Shown in pieces: positions 51,013 to 58,466 of a DNA stretch of 64,000 nucleotides. The stretch's first letter is position 1. Each line of letters opens with the position of its first letter. Origin of the DNA: a virus. The DNA is taken from the IMG/VR virus record IMGVR_UViG_3300042090_002485, positions 62,001 to 126,000 of that record; one strand, written 5' to 3'. The translations under genes and the position numbers were made by a program. The notes under the pieces are model-generated. The model ran no database searches. It worked only from the letters and a program-made list of their open reading frames with translations, and had not been told where the DNA came from.

Positions 51013-53133
51013 GTGCCGACGCTCCAAGAACTGCTCTCCAACCCCGCTCACGGTCTCGTCAAGGAAGCGCGTCCCGCTCAGCTCGCGATGGCCGCAGCTG
51101 TCGAGCAGGTCTTGCGTGACGGTGGAGCTTACTTCGTCGAGGCGCCGGTTGCTACCGGCAAGACGTACGCGTACCTGCTGCCTGCGCTGCTCGCTCAAGG
51201 CAAGCGCGTTGTGGTGGCGACCGCCAAGAAGCAGCTGCAAGACCAGATCGTCGAGAAGGACTTCCCCGCGCTCAAGCGCATCCTCGGCATCCGCGCCGCT
51301 TCGATGGTGGCCACGCCGCTCAAGGGCAAGGGCACCTACGCTTGCCAGCTCGCGGCCAATGCGATCCTGGACCGCGGCGACGAAGACCGCACGGTGTTCG
51401 ACCGGTTCCTGGCGCGCTCGCTCTATGGCGACCGAGCCGACTACGGCGGCGCTGTGCCAGCGTGGTGGTCACAGGCCACCGCGGAAGACTGCGTCGGCAA
51501 GCGCTGCGCTTACTTTAGCGACTGCGGCTATATCCGCCTCAAGCAAGCCGTGCGCGAGTCCCAGCTCGTCGTCGTCAACCATCACGTCCTGGGTGCCGAC
51601 ATGTTCTTGGGCCTGGGCAAGATGGTGGGTGGCGCCTACGACGTCCTGGTCGTCGATGAGGCCCACACGCTCGCCGCCGGTATCCGCGCTGCGTTCTCGC
51701 ACAAGCTCGGCGAGGACTCGATCGGCCAGGTCTGGGAGCTGCTCAAGCGCACAGGCCTGGTGTTCCCGCAACTGCGAAAGCTGCTCGAGCCGTGGGGCGC
51801 GATGTTCGAGGCTGTCCCCGATCGCGGGTTCGAGTCGAAGTCGCGCGAGGCTCCGGTATTCCCCGGCGGCATGGCCGCCGCGATCATCGAGAACCTGCGG
51901 CTCGCCGCGGGTGAGCTGGCCAAGACGCTGACGACGTTCGGCGGCACCGCGTTCGAAGACGCGCCGGAGGAGATGCCAGAGGACATCTACGTCGACGGCG
52001 AGCCGATCGAGGCCATCGAGGTGGACAAGGCCGCGCACGCGATTGCGGTCGAGGAGGAGAATGCGCGCGTTCAGGGCGTGCTGACCCAAGCCCAGAAGCG
52101 CGTCGACCAGCTGCTCCGCGGTTTGTCGACAGCGCAGGGCGTGGTCGAGCCGGACACCACCATCACCGACCCCGAGCAGGTAGAGATGCGGCGCGCGCGC
52201 ATCTTGGCCAACACGGCGATCTACTCGACGGTCGATGACCGCGGGCGCTTCGCAGTCAAGTGCGAGCCCGTGAGCGTAGGTGGCATCGCTGGGCGCTACC
52301 TCGCCGCGCTCAAGACGGTCGTGGTGTGCAGCGCGACACTCGCGCACGACAGCAAGTTCGAGCACGTCGAGAACATGACCGGCCTATCTCCGGTCAAAGC
52401 CGAGGTCCTGCCGACGTCGTTCGACTACGACAAGCAGGGCTTCGTGTTCATCCCGCGGGGGCTGGCCATCCCCGGGCGCAAGGACCCGGAGTACGACGCC
52501 GTCATGCGCAAGCGCGTCGACATGGCGGTGCGCCTGGTCGAGCTGTCCGAGGGCGGCGCGTTCATCTTGACCACCGCAAACGACGAGCTGGATGCCTTCG
52601 CGACCGCACTCAAGCAGCGCTTCCCGGGCCGCACGTTCGCGCAGGGCCACCGCAAGAACCCATGGGACGGTGACCCCAACGCCGCGCTCGCCAAGTTCAA
52701 GACGACGCGCGACTCCGTGCTGGTCGGCTCGAAGTCGTTCTGGGAGGGTGTCGATGTACCCGGCGGCGACCTTCGCCTGGTGATCGTCGCGAAGCTGCCG
52801 TTCCCGCACTTCAACGACCCGATCATCAAGGCCCGCGAACGGCTCGCGGGCGACAACGCGTTCCGTGACGTCCAGCTCGTAGACATGTTGGTTGACCTGC
52901 GCCAAGGCGTCGGGCGGCTCATCCGTACGCGCGCGGACCGCGGCTGCGTCGCCATCCTAGATTCCCGGATCTGGGAGAAGGGCTACGGCGGGCTCGTGCG
53001 CCGCGCGTTGCCGTGGTCGAACAACCTGGTGACGTCGGACTTCGCGAACTGCGAGAAGATCCTGCCGCGCTACGTGGCGTACTTCCGGCGTCAAGCCCTC
53101 GCAGGTAGCTCCGCTCTGGCGTTTGTGGGATAA
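51013..53133 (+). CDS. DinG/XPD-like superfamily 2 helicase
   Basis: A 706-aa helicase. Walker A EAPVATGKT (43-51), motif Ia ATAKKQLQ, a four-cysteine Fe-S region (GTYACQ ... DCVGKRCAYFSDC), VNHH, DEAH in VVDEAHTL, VVVCSATL, and a final GVGRLIRT motif VI. This is the Fe-S DinG/XPD type, a 5'-3' helicase in repair or R-loop removal. The GTG at 51013 has GGGAG 5 nt upstream. The in-frame ATG at 50995 is possible, but its Shine-Dalgarno would have to lie inside the promoter element. The stop codon falls within the next 17-bp element. Confidence 0.88.
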   Translation: MPTLQELLSNPAHGLVKEARPAQLAMAAAVEQVLRDGGAYFVEAPVATGKTYAYLLPALLAQGKRVVVATAKKQLQDQIVEKDFPALKRILGIRAASMVATPLKGKGTYACQLAANAILDRGDEDRTVFDRFLARSLYGDRADYGGAVPAWWSQATAEDCVGKRCAYFSDCGYIRLKQAVRESQLVVVNHHVLGADMFLGLGKMVGGAYDVLVVDEAHTLAAGIRAAFSHKLGEDSIGQVWELLKRTGLVFPQLRKLLEPWGAMFEAVPDRGFESKSREAPVFPGGMAAAIIENLRLAAGELAKTLTTFGGTAFEDAPEEMPEDIYVDGEPIEAIEVDKAAHAIAVEEENARVQGVLTQAQKRVDQLLRGLSTAQGVVEPDTTITDPEQVEMRRARILANTAIYSTVDDRGRFAVKCEPVSVGGIAGRYLAALKTVVVCSATLAHDSKFEHVENMTGLSPVKAEVLPTSFDYDKQGFVFIPRGLAIPGRKDPEYDAVMRKRVDMAVRLVELSEGGAFILTTANDELDAFATALKQRFPGRTFAQGHRKNPWDGDPNAALAKFKTTRDSVLVGSKSFWEGVDVPGGDLRLVIVAKLPFPHFNDPIIKARERLAGDNAFRDVQLVDMLVDLRQGVGRLIRTRADRGCVAILDSRIWEKGYGGLVRRALPWSNNLVTSDFANCEKILPRYVAYFRRQALAGSSALAFVG

Positions 53134-53136
53134 ACC
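53120..53136 (+). promoter_or_regulatory. 17-bp element CGTTTGTGGGATAAACC before XRE gene
   Basis: It matches the GTTTGTG-n-n-ATAAAC core of the polA element. It overlaps the TAA stop of the DinG-like gene and lies 25 nt before the XRE regulator ATG. It would allow independent transcription of the 53.2-55.9 kb cluster. Confidence 0.45.
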
Positions 53137-53161
53137 TGCAACGACTATCATTCCGCTCGCA

Positions 53162-53368
53162 ATGCACGCCAAGGACTATGACGCCCTGCTCAAGGAACTG
53201 CGCGAGACGCGGGAAGCCCGCGGCATGACGCAGGCACAGGTTGCCCAGGGCATCAAGCTGTCGCGGGCGCAGTACACGGCAATCGAACGCGGCCGCTCCC
53301 TGCTCAACTGGACCCACCTGAAGCGCTTGGCCAAGGTCCTCAAGCGCAGCTGGGTCATCAAGGCATGA
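53162..53368 (+). CDS. XRE-family helix-turn-helix regulator
   Basis: A 68-aa protein, MHAKDYDALLKELRETREARG, followed by the HTH MTQAQVAQGIKLSRAQYTAIERG, the Cro/CI (XRE) pattern in minimal length. It is likely a DNA-binding regulator of phage genes. A promoter-like 17-bp element lies just upstream, so it could be autoregulated. Its stop overlaps the next ATG (ATGA). Confidence 0.82.
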   Translation: MHAKDYDALLKELRETREARGMTQAQVAQGIKLSRAQYTAIERGRSLLNWTHLKRLAKVLKRSWVIKA

Positions 53369-53514
53369 CTGCCGGCCGCCCCAAGGGCACGCGCGTCGTG
53401 GTGTGTCGCTGTGGGTGGCGCGTGACGGGCCATGGCGAGTCGGGCACGTGCACCACGTGCGGTGCGCGCGTCCGCTTCCCCAAGCGCAAGCGCAGGAAGG
53501 CCAAGAAGTCATGA
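53365..53514 (+). CDS. small basic zinc-ribbon protein (49 aa)
   Basis: A 49-aa frame, MTAGRPKGTRVVVCRCGWRV, with C-R-C and C-T-T-C-G knuckles and a Lys/Arg tail (FPKRKRRKAKKS). It overlaps both neighbours by ATGA junctions, which strongly supports it although it is short. It resembles the nucleic-acid-binding zinc ribbons of ribosomal type. Function unknown. Confidence 0.65.
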   Translation: MTAGRPKGTRVVVCRCGWRVTGHGESGTCTTCGARVRFPKRKRRKAKKS

Positions 53515-54173
53515 GGTACGTCATCGGCGTAGATGAGTCGGGCTGCGGCGCCCTTGTTGGGCCGCTCGTCGTGTGCGCAGCCGCGTTCGCCGAGGGAGCG
53601 GAGCGCGTCAGCGCGGCGTGGCATGGTGTCCGCGAGGACAAGATCTTGCTCGCTGGCGACTCCAAGGGATTCAAGCACGCTGAGCACCGCGCAGCGCTCG
53701 CCGAGGCGGTCCGCGCGGCGAGCCCGTCGCTCATCACCATCGAGCGTTCGAGCGCCGACATCGACCAGCACCTGCTCGGCGGCGTGTTCAGCGAAGCCCT
53801 CCAGCTCGCAGCACTGCGCTGCCTCGAGCGCCTGAAGACCCTTGACCCAAGCGTCACCAGCGGCGACATCACGGTGATGGTCGACGGCGACGTCCCGCAA
53901 CCAAACCTGCCGTGCGTCGTGCGCTGCATCCCCAATGGCGACAAGACCGACTGGCGCATCGGCGCCGCGTCGATCGTCGCGCGCGCGATCTGCGACCAAC
54001 GCATCGACGCGATTCACGCGGAGTACCCGCGCTGGGGCTTCGACAGGAGCAGAGGCTACCCAACACCCGAGCACAAGGCGCTGCTGCTCGAGCGCGGGCC
54101 GTTGCCCATCCACCGCAGGACGTTCAAGCCGGTGCGGGACGTGTTGCCGACGCCGATCGGGGTGGAAGAGTAG
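53511..54173 (+). CDS. rnhB: ribonuclease HII
   Basis: A 220-aa RNase HII. YVIGVDESGCGALVGPLVV holds catalytic D8 and E9. Further motifs are DSKGFKH (compare DSKKLS), VDGD, GAASIVARAICD and WGFDRSRGYPTPEH. It would remove ribonucleotides or RNA primers from DNA. The start is fixed by ATGA overlap with the zinc-ribbon gene; a longer upstream frame is rejected. RNase HII in a phage is less common than RNase H1 types. Confidence 0.9.
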   Translation: MRYVIGVDESGCGALVGPLVVCAAAFAEGAERVSAAWHGVREDKILLAGDSKGFKHAEHRAALAEAVRAASPSLITIERSSADIDQHLLGGVFSEALQLAALRCLERLKTLDPSVTSGDITVMVDGDVPQPNLPCVVRCIPNGDKTDWRIGAASIVARAICDQRIDAIHAEYPRWGFDRSRGYPTPEHKALLLERGPLPIHRRTFKPVRDVLPTPIGVEE

Positions 54174-54175
54174 CC

Positions 54176-54382
54176 GTGTCGCGTCGCATCACCGCAAAGG
54201 ACGAACGGGTTCGGATGATCGAGCAGATCGAGCGAATGCGCGCGCTGCTTGACGGCCTTGCCCTGACCGTCAACATGAACGTACCGTGTAGCGAGTCCGC
54301 GCAGGCGGTCGCCGATGCGAGCATCCGGCTCGTCGCTGCTGCCGCGCGTCACGACACCTACCAGCGTGTAGAGGAGCCGTAG
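54176..54382 (+). CDS. hypothetical helical protein (68 aa)
   Basis: A 68-aa protein with a GTG start 2 nt after rnhB. A coiled-coil-like ERVRMIEQIERMRALLDGLAL helix is followed by a second helix. One Cys only. The next gene starts 2 nt after its stop. Function unknown. Confidence 0.55.
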   Translation: MSRRITAKDERVRMIEQIERMRALLDGLALTVNMNVPCSESAQAVADASIRLVAAAARHDTYQRVEEP

Positions 54383-54384
54383 CT

Positions 54385-54621
54385 ATGCCCGGTCTCGACA
54401 TCCTCAAGCAGCGCGTCTCGCACACTACCTGCGCGCGCTGTCGCAAGCCGTTCAAAGCCGGTGACCGCTGCCTGCCGGCTTACATCATCCTCAAGCCGAA
54501 CACGCGGAACCCGCAGACCAGGGAGCTGGCCGCGGAGATGTCCGGTGAGTTCGAGTTCGTCCACGCGTCGTGCGCGGACCCCTCGCTCGAGGGCATCACG
54601 TCGAGCATCATCACGTCGTGA
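54385..54621 (+). CDS. Cys-containing small protein (78 aa)
   Basis: A 78-aa protein with CARCRKPFKAGDRC near residues 16-29 and EFVHASCAD later, i.e. C-x-x-C ... C ... H-x-x-C, a LIM- or treble-clef-like ligand set. This plan is frequent in small phage and actinobacterial proteins of unknown role. Its stop overlaps the next GTG (GTGA). Confidence 0.6.
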   Translation: MPGLDILKQRVSHTTCARCRKPFKAGDRCLPAYIILKPNTRNPQTRELAAEMSGEFEFVHASCADPSLEGITSSIITS

Positions 54622-55085
54622 CCAGCCCGAAGAAGCCTGGCATCGTCGATCCATGGCGCGTCGTCGACCCGATCGAGGCGCCCAAGCGTCCGCCGCCGAC
54701 GGGACTCGACCTCGACGCCGACCTGCGCGTGCCAGGACGTTACGTCATCCGGTCGGAGCACTGTAGCTTCGACGTCACCTCGCACAAGATCACCGAACCA
54801 GCCGACGCTGTCGATGTGTTGGTCGAGTGCCTGGCTGAGCTGCTAAAGCTCAGGATCATGGCTGCCGCGTTCGCGGCCGCGGGCATCGGTCTGCGAGTCG
54901 GAACGTGGGCGTGGAACGCCCCTGAAGGCGTCCGCGCTGCCAGCCTACACAACGAAAAGTCCACCGTGTGGTTCACCGGCAAGCCCTTCGCAGAAGGCAT
55001 GCTGGTGCTGGCGCGGCTGCTGCGTGAACCGGCATGCGCCCACGTCATGCGCCACTATGGCATCGTCGTCATGATCGCTGCGTAG
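54618..55085 (+). CDS. hypothetical protein (155 aa)
   Basis: A 155-aa protein with a GTG start overlapping the previous stop. The N-terminus is Pro-rich (SPKKPGIVDPWRVVDPIEAPK). The C-terminal ~100 residues are alpha/beta with an AVDVLVECLAELLKLRIMAAAFAAAG helix. No motif recognised. Confidence 0.6.
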   Translation: MTSPKKPGIVDPWRVVDPIEAPKRPPPTGLDLDADLRVPGRYVIRSEHCSFDVTSHKITEPADAVDVLVECLAELLKLRIMAAAFAAAGIGLRVGTWAWNAPEGVRAASLHNEKSTVWFTGKPFAEGMLVLARLLREPACAHVMRHYGIVVMIAA

Positions 55086-55098
55086 AGAGGAGTCAACC

Positions 55099-55401
55099 GT
55101 GGCTGAGAAACCCTGCAACCAGTGTCAGCACTACGACCCAATCATTCGAGGCAAGGACAAGCAAGGCAAGCACGGACGGTGCGCCGCCAAGTCGACCTAC
55201 CCCGCCACCGAGCAGAAGGGCCAGGTGTTCCCGCCCGGCGTCGCCCGCGCGCCGGACGGTGAACTGTGCAAGCCCGTCATCGTGATCGGAACGGAGATCG
55301 TCGCGACCTGCGACCTGTTCAAGATCAAGCCGACAGTCAAACCCATCCCCCGCGGCGCGCCCAAGCCCCTGCCGCCGAACCCGACCATCAGGAGGCGGTG
55401 A
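55099..55401 (+). CDS. Cys-rich small protein (100 aa)
   Basis: A 100-aa protein behind GAGAGGAG. It has CNQCQHYD, GRCAAK, ELCKP and ATCDLF, i.e. five cysteines in a C-x-x-C ... C ... C ... C pattern that could ligate a metal or Fe-S cluster. The tail is Pro/Lys/Arg-rich (KPIPRGAPKPLPP). The stop overlaps the next ATG. Function unknown. Confidence 0.62.
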   Translation: MAEKPCNQCQHYDPIIRGKDKQGKHGRCAAKSTYPATEQKGQVFPPGVARAPDGELCKPVIVIGTEIVATCDLFKIKPTVKPIPRGAPKPLPPNPTIRRR

Positions 55402-55715
55402 TGGCGAACCCCGAGAACAAGAAGTTCGCGGAAGGCGTCACGATGTCCGACGCTGCCCGTCAGGAAGTTCAGAAGCGCATCGACGCCCGCACTGCGAACG
55501 ATCACCTGCTCGAGGCTGCCAAGGAGGCCGAGGACTTGGTCCGCCTCATGGTCGGACGTTGGCAGGAGCGCGGGTTCACGTTCGAGCAGGGCACGTTTGC
55601 GCTCGCGCTTGCAACCATCAACTTCCGCGAGACCGCACCGGAGAAGAATGGCGGCAAAGAAGCGTTCGACCTCGTCGCGCACGAGGCCCACGTCTACTAC
55701 CACGCCAACAAGTAG
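55401..55715 (+). CDS. hypothetical helical protein (104 aa)
   Basis: A 104-aa protein starting MANPENKKFAEGV at a TGATG overlap. It is almost entirely helical and charged (VQKRIDARTANDHLLEAAKEAEDLVRL). No cysteines or catalytic motifs. The next gene appears to begin inside its 3' end. Confidence 0.6.
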   Translation: MANPENKKFAEGVTMSDAARQEVQKRIDARTANDHLLEAAKEAEDLVRLMVGRWQERGFTFEQGTFALALATINFRETAPEKNGGKEAFDLVAHEAHVYYHANK

Positions 55716-55926
55716 CGGGCGGGTATACGGTACCGTCGTCGACGTCGAAGGCGTTCGCCATCACGCGTCAGCCATGTCTCACGCGGTTTTCGGCGGGGAC
55801 ACGATCACCTCGTGCAACCGGTATCTCAGCCTGCCGCCGCAACCCGGCGGCACGGTGACGTGCGTACGCTGCATCGCACGCACGCTGATCCCTGTGAAGG
55901 GGGAGGACATCCTCCGTGGCGACTAG
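55648..55926 (+). CDS. small Cys protein, VTCVxC family member 4
   Basis: A 92-aa protein, ATG behind GGAG (GGAGAAGAATG), overlapping the previous gene by 68 nt. After a Ser/Thr/Arg-rich lead it has VEGVRHH, TSCNRYL and TVTCVRCIA, matching the D-x-x-GVVH ... C ... VTCVRC plan of the tandem paralogues at 24.3-24.8 kb, 31 kb away. A start at a later codon is possible, because the homologous core begins near residue 28. Confidence 0.55.
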   Translation: MAAKKRSTSSRTRPTSTTTPTSSGRVYGTVVDVEGVRHHASAMSHAVFGGDTITSCNRYLSLPPQPGGTVTCVRCIARTLIPVKGEDILRGD

Positions 55927-56194
55927 CAAGACCGACCCGGACGTCGCCTGGCGCGACGGCGATGCTGAGATCGGGATCGGTTGCGACGACCGCCCACGCA
56001 GCGAGATCATCCACTGGGTGCGTGCGATCGCTTACGGCACCTACGGCTGGTCGCTGAGCCTGGCCTGCGGGCCCGGCCAGGGCTACCGGAGCCGACTCGT
56101 TAAATGGCCGCAGTGGCTGACCCGCGCGCACGTCAACTGCGTGCAGTGCCTCGCAAGCGACCGCTTCGCGCGCTACGCCTACGCGACAAGTTGA
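55916..56194 (+). CDS. small Cys protein, VTCVxC family member 5 (divergent)
   Basis: A 92-aa protein with a GTG start overlapping the previous stop, preceded by a GGGGGAGG ribosome binding site. A Trp-rich middle is followed by SLACGPG and HVNCVQCLA, the VTCVRCLA motif with one change. The GVVH block is weak (EIIHWVRAIAYGTYG). Probably a diverged member of the same family. Confidence 0.55.
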   Translation: MATSKTDPDVAWRDGDAEIGIGCDDRPRSEIIHWVRAIAYGTYGWSLSLACGPGQGYRSRLVKWPQWLTRAHVNCVQCLASDRFARYAYATS

Positions 56195-56215
56195 CGCGTT
56201 TTCACTAATCTTCTA

Positions 56216-56232
56216 TGTTGGTCTGACAAACA
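56216..56232 (+). promoter_or_regulatory. 17-bp element TGTTGGTCTGACAAACA before DGQHR gene
   Basis: It matches the 50976 element at 13 of 17 positions, including both TGTTGGT and AAACA ends, and lies 19 nt before the ATG in a 57-bp gap. Consistent with a repeated phage promoter or operator. Confidence 0.4.
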
Positions 56233-56251
56233 TCACAAGCAAGGAACCACC

Positions 56252-57217
56252 ATGTCTCTCAAGCTCATCAAGCCGACCACCGACGCGCAGCTAACCACGC
56301 ACACGACGACCGATACCCTCGAGGTCACCCCAGACGTCGTGCGGAGCTGGGAACTGCCGCCTTTCCAGCGCGACCTCAAGGTCACCGACCGCCTCATTGA
56401 CATCGCCAAGGAGATCAAGGCGAACTCCGGCGTCATCCCGGGCGTCATCACGCTCGGCGTGCTCGAAAACATCCGTTACAAGGTCGACGGGCAGCATCGC
56501 CTCGAGGCGTTCCTGCAATCGGAGTGTCTCGTCGGGTACTGCGACGTCCGCATCCTGTACTTCAAGACGATGGCCGAGATGGCCGCCGAGTACTACCGGC
56601 TGAACTCGCGCATCGTCAACATGAAGCCGGACGACTATCTCAAGGCGCTCGAGAGCGAGAACACAGCGCTCGCGAAGCTTCGCAAGCGGTGCCCGTTCAT
56701 CGGCTACGGCATGATCCGTCGCAACGACAAGGGTCCGATCTTGTCGATGTCTGCGGTTCTCCGTGGCTGGAACCTGGCGTCCAAGGACACCCCGAGCGGT
56801 GGCGGCTGCGCGACGACGGACATCGCCAAGACGCTTAGCGTCGACGACGTGGACCAGCTCGGCGCGTTCTTGACCGCGGCGATCACTGCGTGGGGGCGCG
56901 ACCGCGAGTACATGCGCCTGTGGGGCGGGCTCAACCTGACCCTGTGTATGTGGCTCTACCGCCGCCTCGTGATCGAGCAATACTCGACCAAGACGCCGAA
57001 GCTCACCAACGAGCAGTTCGGCAAGTGTCTGATGGCGGTGTCGGCGGACTCGCTGTACCTGAACTACTTGCAGGGGCGCCAGCTCTCGCACGAACATCGC
57101 AGCCCGACGTACAACAAGCTCAAGCAGATCTTCGCAGGTCGGATCGAGGTTGACACGGGGAAGAAGCCGCAGCTTCCGCAGCCGTCGTGGACGTCGTCGA
57201 TGCGTGGTCACCGGTAG
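56252..57217 (+). CDS. DGQHR-domain / ParB-like protein
   Basis: A 321-aa protein. LPPFQRDLKVTDRL and YKVDGQHRLEAF are the two landmarks of the DGQHR/ParB-like fold seen in DndB and in phage proteins. The C-terminal two thirds are helical, with several Cys. DndB regulates DNA phosphorothioation genes; phage homologues are uncharacterised and may bind DNA or nucleotides. It is preceded by an A/T-rich gap with the 17-bp element and CAAGGAACC as ribosome binding site. It converges on the dNMP kinase gene. Confidence 0.72.
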   Translation: MSLKLIKPTTDAQLTTHTTTDTLEVTPDVVRSWELPPFQRDLKVTDRLIDIAKEIKANSGVIPGVITLGVLENIRYKVDGQHRLEAFLQSECLVGYCDVRILYFKTMAEMAAEYYRLNSRIVNMKPDDYLKALESENTALAKLRKRCPFIGYGMIRRNDKGPILSMSAVLRGWNLASKDTPSGGGCATTDIAKTLSVDDVDQLGAFLTAAITAWGRDREYMRLWGGLNLTLCMWLYRRLVIEQYSTKTPKLTNEQFGKCLMAVSADSLYLNYLQGRQLSHEHRSPTYNKLKQIFAGRIEVDTGKKPQLPQPSWTSSMRGHR

Positions 57218-57220
57218 GCG

Positions 57221-57243
57221 AGGCGACGAACTCTGTCGCGCCT
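57221..57243. terminator. bulged hairpin between convergent genes
   Basis: An AGGCG-a-CGA stem pairs with TCG-CGCCT across ACTCTG, in the 24-bp gap between the DGQHR gene and the dNMP kinase stop. No U-tract follows on either strand, so it is only a candidate bidirectional terminator. Confidence 0.3.
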
Positions 57244-58018
57244 ATTCGTGGCGCATTCGAAACGACTCGTATTGCTCGACCACGCGAGCGCGGAGCACCT
57301 CGAGCGTGGCGTCGTTCATGATGACGGCGTCGAACTCCGTGTCCGGGATGGTGTCCATCTCGGTTTCCGACTGGTGCTTGGCAAGTCCGGTCTGTCGGTT
57401 GTCGTACTCGGGACGACGCACGCGCCAGACCTCACCACCCGCTGCCTTGATCGCGGTCATCTCGCTCTTGAACCGGCAGTCGGTGATGGCGACGAAGAAG
57501 CAGCCCGGCGTGATCGTCGACGGCACGCTACCGTCAGTCGAGCCCAAGCCCATCGGCGTCATCAGACGCGTGATGGCCTTGAACGCGTGGCGCACCCACA
57601 CGTTTGCGTCGACCGCACGACCGAACTCGGTGCCAGCGAACTGGCAGATCTCGCGCCATTCCCAGAACGTCGAGAACGACTTGGTCTCGCCGAGCGCGTT
57701 GCATGACAGGCACTGGGTCTGACCGTCCCGCCCCGGCGACGCAACCTCGCACTTGATGGACTGGCACGCCGGACACTTGAGCAACGGGAAGCTCGTCTTC
57801 GACTTCTTGCCCTCCTCGGTGTAGAGCTGCTCATGTGTGGCGCCGAACAGGTCGGCGACCGCCATCTTGAGCTTGTCGGCGAAGGCGACGAGCCCGCCAC
57901 GCGGATCATGCGCAATGAGCATCTCGCCGACGGTGTCCTTGCCGCTCTTGCTCTTGCCCATGATGCCGATGACACGCTTCGGTTGCACGTCGTGGGTCTT
58001 TTCGGTGTTGCTGTTCAC
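57242..58018 (-). CDS. deoxynucleoside monophosphate kinase
   Basis: A 258-aa kinase with a GTG start (NSNTEKTHDVQPKRVIG) after GGAGG-ttct. The P-loop GKSKSGKDT is at 21-29, followed by GGLVAFADKLK, a T4 gp1/dNMP-kinase-like layout. A Cys-x-x-Cys pair of knuckles (CPACQS ... CLSCNA, about 80-105) forms a zinc-ribbon insertion in the lid region. ITDCRFKSEM is the downstream motif. It phosphorylates dNMPs, complementing RNR and ThyX. It overlaps the upstream gene by 4 nt (GTGA). Confidence 0.85.
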   Translation of the reverse strand: MNSNTEKTHDVQPKRVIGIMGKSKSGKDTVGEMLIAHDPRGGLVAFADKLKMAVADLFGATHEQLYTEEGKKSKTSFPLLKCPACQSIKCEVASPGRDGQTQCLSCNALGETKSFSTFWEWREICQFAGTEFGRAVDANVWVRHAFKAITRLMTPMGLGSTDGSVPSTITPGCFFVAITDCRFKSEMTAIKAAGGEVWRVRRPEYDNRQTGLAKHQSETEMDTIPDTEFDAVIMNDATLEVLRARVVEQYESFRMRHE

Positions 58019-58425
58019 AGAACCTCCAAGTCTTCGATGTACATGACGCGCGTGGGCCAGAACGGCTGCGCGCCGACTCTCATCCCGCAGTCGTCGTCGT
58101 AGAGGTCGACGAACTGACGGACCAGCGTGAGGTGTTCGTCGTCGATGCGCCAGGCTGGACGCGGCGAACCAGACCAGAAGGCGTCGTACTCCGCCCGCCC
58201 GCACGCTTCGCCATCAAACACGATCGCCCGGACCTGCGGGTTGGCAAGGATGTCGCGTACGACGTCCCGCACGAACTTCGCCGAGTCGCCAACGGCCGCG
58301 CAGGCGCGGCCTTTCCACCGCTCAAGGACGCCCGGCCAACGCGGGCTGAGCGGGCAGCTGACGACCAAAATCTGACCCTTAGGCTCGAGGGGCGTGTAGT
58401 CCACCTTCGAGACGGGTCTCCACAT
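58015..58425 (-). CDS. hypothetical protein, MtrA/DUF4346-like
   Basis: A 136-aa protein. GDSAKFVRDVVRDILANPQVRAIVFDGEACG resembles the Nii-x-NP-x-iR-x-l-i-x-G core of MtrA/DUF4346 proteins, a domain sometimes linked to phage thymidylate synthases. It is coupled to dNMP kinase by GTGA overlap, so a nucleotide-metabolism role is plausible but unproven. A promoter-like dyad lies directly upstream, giving a leader of about 5 nt. Confidence 0.55.
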   Translation of the reverse strand: MWRPVSKVDYTPLEPKGQILVVSCPLSPRWPGVLERWKGRACAAVGDSAKFVRDVVRDILANPQVRAIVFDGEACGRAEYDAFWSGSPRPAWRIDDEHLTLVRQFVDLYDDDCGMRVGAQPFWPTRVMYIEDLEVL

Positions 58426-58430
58426 CCCTA

Positions 58431-58447
58431 TGTTTTTGGCATAAGCA
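58431..58447. promoter_or_regulatory. 17-bp dyad TGTTTTTGGCATAAGCA between divergent genes
   Basis: Differs from the polA element at two positions. On the - strand it reads TGCTTATGCCAAAAACA, 13 of 17 matching the same consensus. It sits in the 41-bp gap between the divergent 58425 and 58467 genes, so one element could control both. Confidence 0.45.
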
Positions 58448-58466
58448 TCCGAAGGAACGCAACCTC

